Source: Aquimarina sp. TRL1 (lineage in GTDB: Bacteria; Bacteroidota; Bacteroidia; Flavobacteriales; Flavobacteriaceae). From it: a stretch of 64,000 nucleotides of DNA. Where the stretch lies: contig NZ_CP053590.1 of NCBI RefSeq assembly GCF_013365535.1, positions 4,640,501 through 4,704,500 on the forward strand. Direction: 5' to 3'. Position numbers and translations under genes: made by a program. The notes beneath the pieces were generated by a model. The model worked only from the letters and a program-made list of their open reading frames with translations. It did not search any database and was not told the origin of the DNA. Positions 51,464-62,300 of the stretch are shown piece after piece (the first letter of the stretch is position 1; each line of letters starts with the position of its first letter).

Positions 51464-53392
51464 TTATAAGCTTCTGTAGATCTCTTTGAGCTTATCCGCA
51501 TTAATCTTTTCTTTCCAATCTTTTCCCAAAGCATTTTCCCATAAAGGTACTAATCCCAATGCAATAGAGGCCATTGTATCCAATTGTGCTTCTGTAACAT
51601 CTTTGCAGATCCCTGTTGGCAATGTAATACGGTGTGCTTCTTTCATTTTTTTAAACAAAGCGACTCCTTCCGGGTAATAGGCTTCTAGTTTATCAAAAAC
51701 CAGACAATTACCTAATCCATGTTTTGTACCCAGTACATACGCCAATCCATAACTCATAGCATGTGCAACTCCTACCTGAGAATACGCAATACTCATTCCT
51801 CCGTGCCAAGATGCCATCATCAATTTGGCGTTCATTTCTTCTGTAGTCAGCTCATTTTTCAGAAAAACTTCCTTACACAAATCCAATGCTTTTTCTCCAT
51901 AACTTTGACTAAAAGCGTTTAAATAGGTTCCATTTAATGATTCTACACAATGGATATAACAATCCATTCCGGTATAAAACCATTGATCTGCCGGAACTCC
52001 TGATAATAATTCCGGATCTAATACGACCTGATCAAAAGGAGTATAATCAGAATTTATTCCCAATTTTCTTTCCGGTCCTGTAAGCACAGTCGTTCTGGAC
52101 ACCTCTGCTCCTGTTCCTGAAATAGTCGGGATTCCCATATGGTACACCGCTTTATTTGTAACCAGGTCCCAGCCTTGATAATCAGAAGCTTTCCCATGAT
52201 TCGTCAACATAATTGATACAGCTTTGGCTAAATCCAATACAGATCCACCTCCTATTCCAATAATACCGCTGGGAATATATGGGTAGTCGACTTTTAATTT
52301 TTCTACTAAAGCATCTACCTGACTTGTTTTTGGTTCTTCTTTAGTGGATATATAAATAATTGTATCCTGACCTTCTATAGGCAATCGTTCTGCTATAACG
52401 GATGGTTTATTTTCGAAAACATCATCTATTAAATAAATAAATGGTGCTCCTTCTTTTCTTTCCGGTCTTATAATCTCATGTAACTGATTAAAAGATCCTG
52501 CCCCAAATATCACTCTGGGGACCATCGGAAAATTTTTATACCCGGAAGTATTCGATACTTCTTTTTTTTCAATAGTGTTAGCTTCAGTACTCAAAAGATT
52601 CTTTTTGTTAAGTAGTTTTTTTGCTTTTTCTAAATCTTCAGGGGTATCAATTTCTACACCTTCTTGGTGCGTCACTACCATTTTTATATTCTTACCGTAT
52701 TCCAGATAGCGAATACACTCTATCTTTTCTGATGCCTCTAGTGTCCTCATAGGCAACTGATAAAAATTTAAAATAGCTTCTTTTCGAAAGGCATAAATTC
52801 CTTTATGCTTATAATAGGTGTGGTTTATTTCTTTGTCTCTTGGATATGGAATAGGTGCTCTGGAGAAGTATAATGCATAGTCATTTTTATCAACTATTAC
52901 TTTGACGCTATTCGGATTTACGATCTCATCCCAATCATTCATTGGGATCATCAGACTAGCCAAGTCAATACGTGCTGCATCTTCTCCGTAAAAAACATCC
53001 AGTACTTTCTCTAAACTTTCTCGTTCTGTAAAGGGCTCATCTCCCTGGACATTCACTACAATATCGATGTCCATATCTTTTACGGCTTCTGCAATCCGAT
53101 CACTTCCACAATCATGTTCTTCTTTACTCATGATTGCTTTTCCTCCATGCGATGTAATTTCTGTATAAATAATATCACTATCAGTCACTACAAATACATC
53201 ATCAAACAACTTTGTTTCTACGGCTGCTTCATAGGTTCTTCTAATCACTGTTTTTCCTTCCAGATCTTGCATTAACTTTCCAGGAAAACGGGATGCAGCG
53301 TAGCGCGCCGGAATCATAGCAATGGTCCTCAACTTAACTTTATTCAAAATGGTTTGCTTTTTCTCAGCGTCAAAAATACTTTTTTTTATCAT
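51464..53392 (-). CDS. KdsB-KdnB fusion: CMP-Kdo synthetase plus Kdo 8-oxidase-like dehydrogenase
   Basis: 642 residues in one frame. Residues about 22-262 are a 3-deoxy-manno-octulosonate cytidylyltransferase ([13 protein letters not shown], '[10 protein letters not shown]', '[10 protein letters not shown]', '[13 protein letters not shown]'). After a linker (about 263-288) comes an iron-containing alcohol dehydrogenase (about 289-642) with the NAD loop [12 protein letters not shown] (about 379-390) and metal ligands D477, H481, H544, H558 in the usual D-x3-H and H-x13-H spacing. The nearest known function is KdnB, which oxidises Kdo at C8 before amination by KdnA to 8-amino-Kdo (known from Shewanella). 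No KdnA is in the window. The fusion is inferred to channel this step to CMP activation. Confidence 0.85.
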   Translation of the reverse strand: MIKKSIFDAEKKQTILNKVKLRTIAMIPARYAASRFPGKLMQDLEGKTVIRRTYEAAVETKLFDDVFVVTDSDIIYTEITSHGGKAIMSKEEHDCGSDRIAEAVKDMDIDIVVNVQGDEPFTERESLEKVLDVFYGEDAARIDLASLMIPMNDWDEIVNPNSVKVIVDKNDYALYFSRAPIPYPRDKEINHTYYKHKGIYAFRKEAILNFYQLPMRTLEASEKIECIRYLEYGKNIKMVVTHQEGVEIDTPEDLEKAKKLLNKKNLLSTEANTIEKKEVSNTSGYKNFPMVPRVIFGAGSFNQLHEIIRPERKEGAPFIYLIDDVFENKPSVIAERLPIEGQDTIIYISTKEEPKTSQVDALVEKLKVDYPYIPSGIIGIGGGSVLDLAKAVSIMLTNHGKASDYQGWDLVTNKAVYHMGIPTISGTGAEVSRTTVLTGPERKLGINSDYTPFDQVVLDPELLSGVPADQWFYTGMDCYIHCVESLNGTYLNAFSQSYGEKALDLCKEVFLKNELTTEEMNAKLMMASWHGGMSIAYSQVGVAHAMSYGLAYVLGTKHGLGNCLVFDKLEAYYPEGVALFKKMKEAHRITLPTGICKDVTEAQLDTMASIALGLVPLWENALGKDWKEKINADKLKEIYRSL

Positions 53393-53961
53393 TATTTTTC
53401 TTTTGAACCTTTAAATAGTTTTTTGTACATCTTTCTAAAGAGAAAAAATAATCCGATAACCAATACGATAGCAATAAGAGGTGCAAATACAGAAGCTACT
53501 GACATAACAGTCGCAGTTCCTGTTTCTACGGTCGCAACTACAGGGTTTGCCAATCCTCCTGTGGTTGCCGTCGATGTTAAGCGGGAGGCTCCCATCGTAC
53601 TCTTCACAGAAGCTGCAGTCCCCCCTCCTGCGATAATAGCAAGCGACCATGTAAGAAAGGGATCCAAATTTGCTACTGTAGATACCATTACAGCGGTTCC
53701 TGCAATTGCTGCTAATGGGATCGCAATGGAATCTAATAAATTATCAAACCAGGGAATGTAATAGGCGAAGATCTCTACGACAGTAGCTACTGATAATGTA
53801 ATAATAGCAGCATTACTCCCTACCCACTGCCATTCTTCGTTTAATGGTATAATCTGAAAATAACCAGCTAAACTTACTGCTAATAAGGGTAAAAACACCC
53901 TGAACCCAACAGAAACTGCCAATCCTATTCCCAGACAGATACTTATAATTGTTTCTTGCAT
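53392..53961 (-). CDS. DUF4126 family membrane protein
   Basis: 189 residues with about four to five hydrophobic segments: '[26 protein letters not shown]', split, '[21 protein letters not shown]', '[22 protein letters not shown]' and a final basic tail. The glycine-rich middle is the DUF4126 signature. Function unknown. Its last base overlaps the first base of the KdsB-KdnB gene; 12 bases separate it from the helicase upstream. Confidence 0.85.
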   Translation of the reverse strand: MQETIISICLGIGLAVSVGFRVFLPLLAVSLAGYFQIIPLNEEWQWVGSNAAIITLSVATVVEIFAYYIPWFDNLLDSIAIPLAAIAGTAVMVSTVANLDPFLTWSLAIIAGGGTAASVKSTMGASRLTSTATTGGLANPVVATVETGTATVMSVASVFAPLIAIVLVIGLFFLFRKMYKKLFKGSKEK

Positions 53962-53973
53962 TTTCTAAAAATA

Positions 53974-55401
53974 CTAATTCTCTATAAAAAAATCATCTTT
54001 AAACCCTATGAGGTATAACTTCTCTTTCGCTCTTGTTACAGCTGTATACAACCATCTTAGGTAATCTTTTGATATTCCATCTGGCAGATAGGGTTGCTCT
54101 ATAAAGATCGTATCCCATTGTCCTCCCTGAGATTTATGACATGTAATCGCATAAGAAAACTTGACCTGTAGTGCATTGAAATACTTATTGTTTTTAACCT
54201 TCATAAACTTTTTATATTTAGAAGTTTCATTTTCATAATCCTTCATCACTTCCTGATATAACCGATTGGAGTCTTCATATGTCAATGAGGGAGTTTCTGC
54301 TTCTAAAGTATCTAATACCAATACTGTGTCAAATGGTTTTTGATTCGGGTAATCAACCATACTGATCTTCACTTCTGCAAAACGAAAACCATACAACTCT
54401 TTTATTCCATAAATTTCTAATACTTTAATCGTATCTCCATTAGCTATAAAACCTGCTTCACTCTTGGTATCCAACCAATAATAGTTATTTTTTACGACCA
54501 TTAAGTAATCTCCTGCGGATAACTCTTCTTCCTGAAATAAAATTCTGGATCTAATCTGTTTATTATAAATATTAGCTCTTTTATTGGAGCGAACTACAAT
54601 TACGGATTCTTCATGTCCGGCATTGGCATATGAATCATTTAAAGCATCCATAATCTCATGTCCATCTATAAGTCGAATCACATCCGGATATCCTTGTATG
54701 TCAAACTGAAAATGATCATAAAACCCTTCATTAAGCAATTCTCTTAGTCGGGTAGCATTCATTAGAATCCCACTATCTTCTGCTTGTCGTACTACTTCAT
54801 CTAGTTCTATTGCTGTCACTTCTTTATTAAAGCCTAATGATAAAGTATCTACTTCTAATGCAGGGCTTACTTCTAATTTTACTGGTGGCAACTGAGCAGT
54901 ATCCCCTATAAAAAGAATCTTACATCTATGACCAGAATACACGTGCATCATCAGGTCATCCAATAAGGATCCATTCTCAAATAATTTACTTTCACTTGGC
55001 GCGTCAGATATCATGGAGGCTTCATCCACAATAAAAATGGCATTTCTTTTTTTATTTTGTTTTAGCTGAAAAGCCATGCCTCCTGATCCGTTTTTTTTGG
55101 GGTAATAGATATTTCTGTGAATTGTTTGTGCTTGTTTTCCCGAGTAATTACTGATCACCTTAGCAGCTCTACCTGTAGGTGCTAATAATACCGGACTTAA
55201 TTTTGCTTTCCACAAATTCTTGACCAAGGTTCCTATCAATGTCGTTTTTCCTGTTCCTGCATATCCTTTTAGCAAAAAAAGACCATCTTTATCATCTGAC
55301 AACACAAATTGTGCTATTTTTTGCAGAACGACATCCTGTTTTATAGTAGGTTGGAAGGGAAAATCATTTTTTAATAGTGTGTAAAATTCTGTTTCCCTCA
55401 T
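53974..55401 (-). CDS. RecD-like superfamily 1B DNA helicase
   Basis: 475 residues. Walker A is GYAGTGKTTL (G46-L55), Walker B is FIVDEASMI (about 128-136), and motif III-IV 'ILFIGDTAQLPPV' follows. The C-terminal end has the UvrD_C_2 box 'YAITCHKSQGGQWD' and 'RWLYTAVTRAKEKLYLIGF'. This is the AAA_30-type ATP-dependent RecD-like helicase widespread in Bacteroidetes and acting without RecBC. First gene of a four-gene minus-strand run ending with the acyltransferase. Confidence 0.92.
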   Translation of the reverse strand: MRETEFYTLLKNDFPFQPTIKQDVVLQKIAQFVLSDDKDGLFLLKGYAGTGKTTLIGTLVKNLWKAKLSPVLLAPTGRAAKVISNYSGKQAQTIHRNIYYPKKNGSGGMAFQLKQNKKRNAIFIVDEASMISDAPSESKLFENGSLLDDLMMHVYSGHRCKILFIGDTAQLPPVKLEVSPALEVDTLSLGFNKEVTAIELDEVVRQAEDSGILMNATRLRELLNEGFYDHFQFDIQGYPDVIRLIDGHEIMDALNDSYANAGHEESVIVVRSNKRANIYNKQIRSRILFQEEELSAGDYLMVVKNNYYWLDTKSEAGFIANGDTIKVLEIYGIKELYGFRFAEVKISMVDYPNQKPFDTVLVLDTLEAETPSLTYEDSNRLYQEVMKDYENETSKYKKFMKVKNNKYFNALQVKFSYAITCHKSQGGQWDTIFIEQPYLPDGISKDYLRWLYTAVTRAKEKLYLIGFKDDFFIEN

Positions 55402-55497
55402 AAAAAAATATTAATCTTTTTGTACATATATGTTGTTAATAAATCAAAGATAATAATGATTTTTTGTGAATAAACTTTTACGATTAAAAAAAAATTG

Positions 55498-55505
55498 TAG
55501 ATTTG
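55498..55505 (+). promoter_or_regulatory. -7 box of the DUF3822-rsmD operon
   Basis: TAGATTTG is a full TAnnTTTG match. The -33 side is weak (CTTTTA about 20 bases upstream). The start would be near 55512, a leader of about 28 bases. Confidence 0.5.
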
Positions 55506-55539
55506 CGTATACACTAATGTTTAAAAGCTAAATTATAAA

Positions 55540-56184
55540 ATGAAAATTGTTCTTCAATTAGTTCTGTGGGTAGTTATCGCTTTTCTAGGTTACCTAGTAT
55601 TCAATTCTATCAACGGTCCCGTTAAATTCAATCAGGTTAAGAAAGTACGTTATGCTAAAGCTATTGAAAACTTAAAGGATATCAGAAAGGCTGAATTAGC
55701 TTATAAAACAGTGACAGGGAAATTCGAAAAAGATCCGGCGAAATTAATTGCGTTTATAGACACTGCTAAGTTTACACTTACACAGAGAAGAGATTCTAGT
55801 TTTATTCGTTTTAATAAAATTCTTAAAATTGATGAGCCAAGAGATACAGTTGTTATAGATACTCTTGGATATGCATCTGTAAAAGATTCTTTATTCAAAA
55901 ATGATAATTATAAAAATATGTTTAAAGTTCCTGTGGAAGGAAAAGATGCTAATTTTGAACTGAATTCTGGTTTCATAGAGAAAAACGATCTTAAGATTGC
56001 TGTTTTTGAAGCAAAAGTTGCTAAAGACATCTTATTACATGATCAAGATTCTGATTTATTAGCACAGGAAAAAGAAGTACGTTCTGTAGATGGTGTTAAT
56101 GGTACTCACCTTTCCGTAGGATCAATGACTGAAGTAAACACTTCTGGTAACTGGCCAAAATCTTATGGATCAAACGATCAGTAA
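55540..56184 (+). CDS. hypothetical membrane-anchored protein of the rsmD operon
   Basis: 214 residues with an N-terminal membrane helix (about 3-22; VLQLVLWVVIAFLGYLVF), then a soluble alpha/beta part. 'RYAKAIENLKDIRKAELAYKTVTGKFEKDPAKLIAFID' (over about 38-75) resembles the helix after the anchor in pilin-like proteins, but no prepilin cleavage site is seen. It recurs upstream of DUF3822 genes in Flavobacteriia as far as I recall. Its end overlaps the DUF3822 start by 20 bases. Function unknown. Confidence 0.75.
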   Translation: MKIVLQLVLWVVIAFLGYLVFNSINGPVKFNQVKKVRYAKAIENLKDIRKAELAYKTVTGKFEKDPAKLIAFIDTAKFTLTQRRDSSFIRFNKILKIDEPRDTVVIDTLGYASVKDSLFKNDNYKNMFKVPVEGKDANFELNSGFIEKNDLKIAVFEAKVAKDILLHDQDSDLLAQEKEVRSVDGVNGTHLSVGSMTEVNTSGNWPKSYGSNDQ

Positions 56185-56989
56185 TACTACAGATAATACA
56201 ATACATCGACTGTCCATTCAAGTAAGCTTGAATGGACTTTCTTTTTGTACGGCAAATGAGGATAATGAAATCTTGTATTTATACGAAAAAGATTTTGGGA
56301 CATACTTATCGCCCGAACAAACCTTAAAAGTCATAAAAGATACTTTTAACACACAAACGGTATTACATAAGGCGTGTTCTACCGTAGAAGTTCTCTATGC
56401 TAATGACTTATATACTTTTGTTCCTAAAGCCTTATTTTCAGAAGTTTTATTAAAAGAATACCTGCGTTATAACGTAAAAATACTGGCTACGGATTTTATT
56501 ACATATGATGCTTTAGAACAACACGAGCTCATCACTGTATATGTACCATATGCCAATATCAATAATTTCTTTTTTGACACCTATGGATCTTTTACTTACA
56601 AACATATAAGCACTGTATTAGCTGACCGGTTACTCACACAGGAAAAACATAGTGAAACCGTAAAAATGTTTGTACATGTTTCGAAAAAAACATTTGAAAT
56701 CATCGTTATCAACAAAGGGAAGTTTGTTTTAGGAAATACATATGTATATCAAACTAAAGAAGATTTTTTGTATTACCTTCTTTTTACGGCAGAACAACTA
56801 CAGTTAAACCCTGAAGAATTTGAACTGGTGTTTCTAGGAGCCATTACTAAAGACAGTGAACTATACAACATTGCCTATACTTACATTCGGAATATTCGCT
56901 TTGGAGAAAGTAACATTCGCTTAAAGAACCCTGGAATGTTCCCTACATTTGAACCACATCAACATTATACTTTACTAAATCATTTCTAG
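56165..56989 (+). CDS. DUF3822 family protein
   Basis: 274 residues, cytoplasmic. The pattern 'LSIQVSLNGLSFCTANEDN', 'LYANDLYTFVPKALF', 'LITVYVPYANINNFFFDTYG' and 'KMFVHVSKKTFEIIVINKGKF' (each over about 20 residues) identifies DUF3822, an actin-fold-like family restricted to Bacteroidetes and always near rsmD in my memory. Role unknown. It starts inside the end of the preceding gene and stops two bases before rsmD. Confidence 0.85.
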   Translation: MDQTISNTTDNTIHRLSIQVSLNGLSFCTANEDNEILYLYEKDFGTYLSPEQTLKVIKDTFNTQTVLHKACSTVEVLYANDLYTFVPKALFSEVLLKEYLRYNVKILATDFITYDALEQHELITVYVPYANINNFFFDTYGSFTYKHISTVLADRLLTQEKHSETVKMFVHVSKKTFEIIVINKGKFVLGNTYVYQTKEDFLYYLLFTAEQLQLNPEEFELVFLGAITKDSELYNIAYTYIRNIRFGESNIRLKNPGMFPTFEPHQHYTLLNHF

Positions 56990-56991
56990 AT

Positions 56992-57534
56992 ATGCGTATT
57001 ATTTCGGGATCTCATAAAGGAAAACGATTACAAGCTCCAAAAAAGCTCCCCGTTCGTCCAACAACTGATATGGCAAAAGAATCCTTATTCAATATATTGA
57101 ATAACCAGTATTCTTTTACAGAAATCAACGTTATTGATTTATTTGCTGGTACAGGTAATATCAGTTTTGAGTTTGCATCTCGAGGAACTGAGCATATTAC
57201 AGCTGTTGACGCTCATTACGGATGTGTAGGATTTATAAAAAACACTGCTCAATCGCTGGATTTTTCTATTGATACCATCAAAAGTGATGTATACTCCTAT
57301 CTAGAGAAAGTTAAAAAAACGGCTGATATTATTTTTGCTGATCCTCCATATGATTTTACGCAAGAACAATTTGAAACGATTGCTTCATTAGTATTTACAC
57401 ATGAATTACTAGAGGATGATGGTGTTTTAATTATAGAGCACTCCAAACATACATCATTAGAAACTACTCCTCACTTTTCTTATGCCAGAGGATATGGAGG
57501 TTCTGTATTTAGTTTCTTCGAAAAAACAAGTTAA
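56992..57534 (+). CDS. rsmD: 16S rRNA (guanine966-N2)-methyltransferase RsmD
   Basis: 180 residues. It starts MRIISGSHKGKRLQAP, has 'RPTTDMAKESLFNIL', the SAM loop 'VIDLFAGTGNISFEFASRG' and the catalytic D/NPPY box in IFADPPYDF. It methylates G966 of 16S rRNA during 30S assembly. Normal length. Last gene of its operon. Confidence 0.96.
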   Translation: MRIISGSHKGKRLQAPKKLPVRPTTDMAKESLFNILNNQYSFTEINVIDLFAGTGNISFEFASRGTEHITAVDAHYGCVGFIKNTAQSLDFSIDTIKSDVYSYLEKVKKTADIIFADPPYDFTQEQFETIASLVFTHELLEDDGVLIIEHSKHTSLETTPHFSYARGYGGSVFSFFEKTS

Positions 57535-57793
57535 ATAGAATTCCTGTGTCACTTTTAGAAAAGAAGTACTCATTTCAGGTCCCCTTTTATCATATGTTTC
57601 GTACTTACTTCAGCGTAGTTATTACCGCCTGAGGTTTTTTATTATTATAAATAAACCCAGCCACAGCGTACCCCACGCGCACTGTAGCTTAGGTTTACGT
57701 ATCGTATCAATTATGTAATATAGCATTACACATTGGATACCCTTATATCTATTAATGACATTAATCACCGATTTGTTACCCTAATTTTCAATA
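57535..57793. other. spacer with GC-rich patch
   Basis: Between convergent rsmD and the anti-sigma-like gene. A GC-richer patch around 57655-57705 (ACCCAGCCACAGCGTACCCC, then GCGCACTGTAGCTTAGG) stands out from the AT-rich surroundings and faintly recalls the dispersed repeat arms, but I could not align it. No gene seen. Confidence 0.3.
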
Positions 57794-57826
57794 AAAAATG
57801 CAGAAAATTTTATTTCCTGCATTTTT
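57794..57826. terminator. bidirectional terminator
   Basis: Stem AAAAATGCAG / CTGCATTTTT with a 13-base loop that pairs further inside. It lies between the convergent rsmD and anti-sigma-like genes. Confidence 0.75.
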
Positions 57827-57861
57827 ATTCGTTTTTAGATTAAGAAAAAGAAGCCTTCTTT

Positions 57862-58608
57862 CTATAATCTTCTTAGTAAATATTTTGCTTTTTCTTTATA
57901 AACTCCGTCATATTTGATTAGTTTCTCCAACGTTTCTTTAGACAACGAAAGCTTACGATCTTTTATATAGCTTAATGACAGATACCATAAAGCTGCTTCG
58001 TATAAAGAGTCTTTCTTTTTTATAGCAGAAAACTGCTCTATTGCTTTTTGTATCTCTCCGGTATTCAAATAACTATTTCCCATATACATATACAATAAAG
58101 CTGTACGGGGAATTCTATCTGTAACAGATGAAACTACCTGACCATAATTCTCGTGAGCATAATACTGATATAGTCGATGTAATTCTTTATCGTGCTCCTC
58201 TCCTCTTGTTACACTTTCTACCGGATAGGGTACATATACAGAAGCAAATATTTCCTCCGGCGTCTCTTGTTTTCCAAAGATATTCCAACTAGCAACTCCT
58301 AATCCGATAACCAAAAGAACAGAAGCAGCTATCTTCAAGAAAAACCATTTCTTTTCCGAAAAGAGTGTCTTCTTATTTGTATCCGCATGACTTTCTTCTG
58401 ACTCAGAAATTATTTTTTTTATTTTTCTCGTATAATCTATTGTATCCCTGTCTTTTAATACTGTATGTAAATAACGATGTTTCTCTACTTCAATTTGCAA
58501 TGCCTGATCATTCGTCATCTCATGTTCAAACTGTATTTTTTCCTGATCTGACATATCATGCTCCAGATATGCTTCAATTCTTTCAAAAAGTTCTTGTGTC
58601 CTTTCCAT
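57862..58608 (-). CDS. anti-sigma-factor-like membrane protein with TPR domain
   Basis: 248 residues. A cytoplasmic N-terminus (about 1-85) with the zinc-less anti-sigma-like pattern 'RIEAYLEHDMSDQEKIQFE', a membrane helix (about 88-110; WFFLKIAASVLLVIGLGVAS), and a periplasmic C-terminus with tetratricopeptide-like helices (about 155-245; 'LLYMYMGNSYLNTGEIQKAIEQF', split). It begins six bases after the sigma factor gene on the same strand. The likely role is to hold the sigma factor at the membrane; the TPR part may sense a partner such as the CHAT protein encoded divergently. Confidence 0.75.
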   Translation of the reverse strand: MERTQELFERIEAYLEHDMSDQEKIQFEHEMTNDQALQIEVEKHRYLHTVLKDRDTIDYTRKIKKIISESEESHADTNKKTLFSEKKWFFLKIAASVLLVIGLGVASWNIFGKQETPEEIFASVYVPYPVESVTRGEEHDKELHRLYQYYAHENYGQVVSSVTDRIPRTALLYMYMGNSYLNTGEIQKAIEQFSAIKKKDSLYEAALWYLSLSYIKDRKLSLSKETLEKLIKYDGVYKEKAKYLLRRL

Positions 58609-58614
58609 TATCTT

Positions 58615-59199
58615 CTAACTCCTTTCCGTATTACTATATCTTAATTCATCATACATTGGGTCATTTTCTATCATCTCCAATAATCGTTTTTTACATTCGA
58701 ATTTCTTTTTTCTGGCATACCCTTCTGAATATCCTGTAATCGTTGAAATTTCTCGCATACTTTTTCCTTCAAAAACGAGATTTAAAACTTCAAGGCAACG
58801 ATCCCCTAATTGCAAAAAGTACTTTCTATATAGACTTTCCTGCTCCTTCTTTTCTAATTCTTCTTGAATTGATTGCTCAGTTATTTCAGATATCATCAAT
58901 GGTTCTTCTTTAAATTGTAACCGCTTATTTTTTCTCAATCGATTTCTCCATATATTCTTGCAAACTGCATAAAAATAAGTTTTCAAAGAATATCGAATAT
59001 CTAAGGGGTCCGTTTTAAATTTTTGATAGACAAATACAATTGCATCTTGAAAAACATCTTCTACATCCTGTTCATTCCCAGAATTTTTTAGCACATACCC
59101 CTTAATGTACGGGATATTATTCTTGTAGAAGGATTTAATAACGGTTTCATCTCCCGCAATAATACCTGTCAAAATCTTCTTATCTTCGGTTTCTATCAT
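58615..59199 (-). CDS. ECF-type RNA polymerase sigma factor
   Basis: 194 residues. Region 2 is seen in 'DVEDVFQDAIVFVYQKF' and 'LKTYFYAVCKNIWRNRLRK'; region 4 in 'CLEVLNLVFEGKSMREISTITGYSEGYARKKKFECKKRLLEMI' (over about 135-180). It is followed by its probable anti-sigma gene and diverges from the CHAT gene with a 156-base gap that must hold both promoters. Target promoters unknown; the CHAT gene and the divergent unit are candidates. Confidence 0.9.
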   Translation of the reverse strand: MIETEDKKILTGIIAGDETVIKSFYKNNIPYIKGYVLKNSGNEQDVEDVFQDAIVFVYQKFKTDPLDIRYSLKTYFYAVCKNIWRNRLRKNKRLQFKEEPLMISEITEQSIQEELEKKEQESLYRKYFLQLGDRCLEVLNLVFEGKSMREISTITGYSEGYARKKKFECKKRLLEMIENDPMYDELRYSNTERS

Positions 59200-59355
59200 A
59201 GATTAATGTTACAACTAAGCCAAATGTTACTTTTTAATATAGGGAGTATATGTCAATATTTACAAAAATAGTATTTTTAAACACTCAGGTATTCTTTTCT
59301 TCTATTAAAAAAAAGGAAACCTTCTCTAACTACTAATATCAAATTGACAGTATAA

Positions 59356-62300
59356 ATGAACTATTTTTTAAAAATTATAAATACTTTTTTAATTTTTATT
59401 TGTTTTACAACTTTTACTTATGCCCAGCAAGACACTATTAGTGCTAACATATATCTCAAAAAAGCAGATTCACTAATTAATAAATATCAATGCGCTCCCT
59501 CAGTTGACTATACTCAAAAGGCTTTAGCTATCTATCAAAAAATCAACCACTGGGAAAAAATTGCCAAATGCCATAATCTTTTATCCGAAAACTATTCCTA
59601 TTTAGAAAAGGGGGATCTTTCATTACTGCATGCAAACAAAGCACTGGCTATATTACAAACGTATTTACCTAATCATATTGAACGATATTCTACATACCTC
59701 AATCTCGCTTTTTATTATGATGAAGTATTATACGATTATCCTACAGCGCTTGATTACTTTGACAAAGCATTAGAAGTAGTAAAGAATGATCCTGAGAAAA
59801 ACGCTTTAAAAATAGCAAGTTTATATAATAATATGGGAATTACATGCCGAAATATGGCTTCTTATGAGAAATCCAGTAACTATTTCAGATCTTCGCTTAA
59901 AATGTATTTATCCCATAAAGACACTGAACCCATCAGTATCGCATATGTATATGCTAACATAGGGCTTACATACCAGCTTCAGGGAGAATATAGTAAGGCT
60001 CTTGACTTACAGGAAAAATCTTTAGAAATTAAAAAAAAGGTGCTGGGTAAAGATCATCATCAAGTTGCTTATCAATATCACGATATAGGAATTCTTCTAA
60101 AAAGAATGGGGCAATATGATAAGGCCTTACTCTCCTTCAATAAAACACTGGATATCTTAAGTGAAAAATCAGAACAATATGTCCCTGTTATTAGTAATTC
60201 CATTGGAACACTTTATAAGGAAATGGGTGAATATGATAAAGCGATATCTTATTATAACAAAGCTATTCATTATATGATTAAAAAAGATGGAGGTATGAAA
60301 GATAAGCCTGATTACGCCACTTTTTATAACAATATCGGATATGCATATTTCAAAAAAAAACAAATAGATAATGCTATAAAAAACTGTACTAAATCTTTAG
60401 ATATATTACATAAAATATTTACAGATACATCCCATCCCAGTTATGCATATACCTATAAAAATCTATCAAAAATAGCATTACAACAACAAAATTATACCCT
60501 AGCTCTGGAATATCAACATAAGGTACGGGAGATTTTTACTTCCCATATGAATGAACGTCTGATTGATTTTATAGAAGCTCATAATGACCTGGCATTGATC
60601 TATCTGAAAATGAAGGATTTCAAAACAGCTTCGAAACATTTTCATATTGCATTAGAACACAATAAAGCGGTTCAAACAACCAGCTTCTCTCCTACGCTCT
60701 ATTTTAATCCCAACCAACTACTTATCTCTTTAGAAGGGATGGCAGATATAAAATACCAACAATATATCACTACTAAAAATGCATCATTATTAGAAGAAAG
60801 TAACCTCTATCATCAACAAGTAGGTGACCTGATTACAGATTGCAGGCAATTACTGACTTCTTATAAAGATAAGATAGTTTTTTCTAAAAGAGTAAAAAGT
60901 ATCTATACCAAATCAATTCTTAGTTCTCTTCAGAACCCTCATGACAATAGTGCTATACATAATGCTTTTTACATTTCTGAAAAATCCAAATACAACACAC
61001 TCAGGGAACTACTAAGTATCAGTAATGCCAAGCAATTTTTAGAGTTACCGGAAACAATCACTTCTGCTGAGGAGCATTACAAGAAGAAATATGCCGAATA
61101 CACTTCTAAAATTGAAAAACTTGACAGCAAAAAAAAGGAGGATTCTCTACAAATCATGTCATTGGAAAGTTCTTTACTTGATATTACAAAAATACAGGAC
61201 TCTTTAACTACTGTCATTGAGAAAAAATATCCTCAATACCATCAGTTAAAATACAATACAACCACTAGTAGTATTGAAGAAATTCAACAACGATTAGATT
61301 CTCGAACCACTTTATTGGAATATTTTACCAACGATAGTATTTTATATGCATTTACAATCAATAAAAAACAGGTTTATGCACAACAGTTAAACATATCCTC
61401 TCTTAAAGAACAAATTGCACAATTACAACATGCGATATCAAATAAAGAACACACTACCTACATATCACTAGCACATTCATTGTATACACAGCTAATTGCT
61501 CCTATAAAAAACCAACTAACCGGAGACCAATTAATTATTATCCCTGATGAATATTTGTGGCATGTTCCTTTCGAGCTGTTATTAACAATGGTTCCCGAAT
61601 CAAATAACCAAAAGGATTTCCCTTATCTTCTGGAGGAGTATGCCATTTCTTATGCAAATGCTGCAAGTATGTTATTTACTAATTCTACAAAAAAAACAAC
61701 TCCTGATATAAAACAAGAATGCCTTGCTTTTTCTTTTTCTGACACGACTAGTATCTCGGAGAATCCTACTACTATAAAACTGGCTACTTTAAGAGATTCA
61801 GGAGATGATTTACCTGGTACGAGAAAAGAAATTAAAGCCATTTCTAATATTATTGGAGGAAATTATTTTTATGGGAAAGATGCCAATGAAAAAAACTTCA
61901 AAAAAAATGCAAATACCTATGCTATTTTGCATCTCGCATTACACGGAGAAGTCGACAACAACAATCCAGAAAACTCCAGATTATTATTTACAAAAAACAA
62001 AGACTCTATAGAAGACAATATCTTATACAGTCATGAACTGTTCGCCATGAACATTCCATCAAAACTAACAGTTCTAAGCGCATGTAATACCGGAACCGGA
62101 AAAATAGCTAAAGGAGAAGGAGTCATGAGTCTTGGAAATGCTTTTCAATATGCAGGAACTAAAAGTTTATTGCTAAGTTACTGGGAGGTTTCTGATAAGG
62201 CTTCTCCTTTTATCATGCAGCAATTTTACAAAAACCTATCTTCTGGTATGAACAAAGCTAAAGCACTCCAAAAAGCCAAATTAGCTTATCTAAAAACCTC

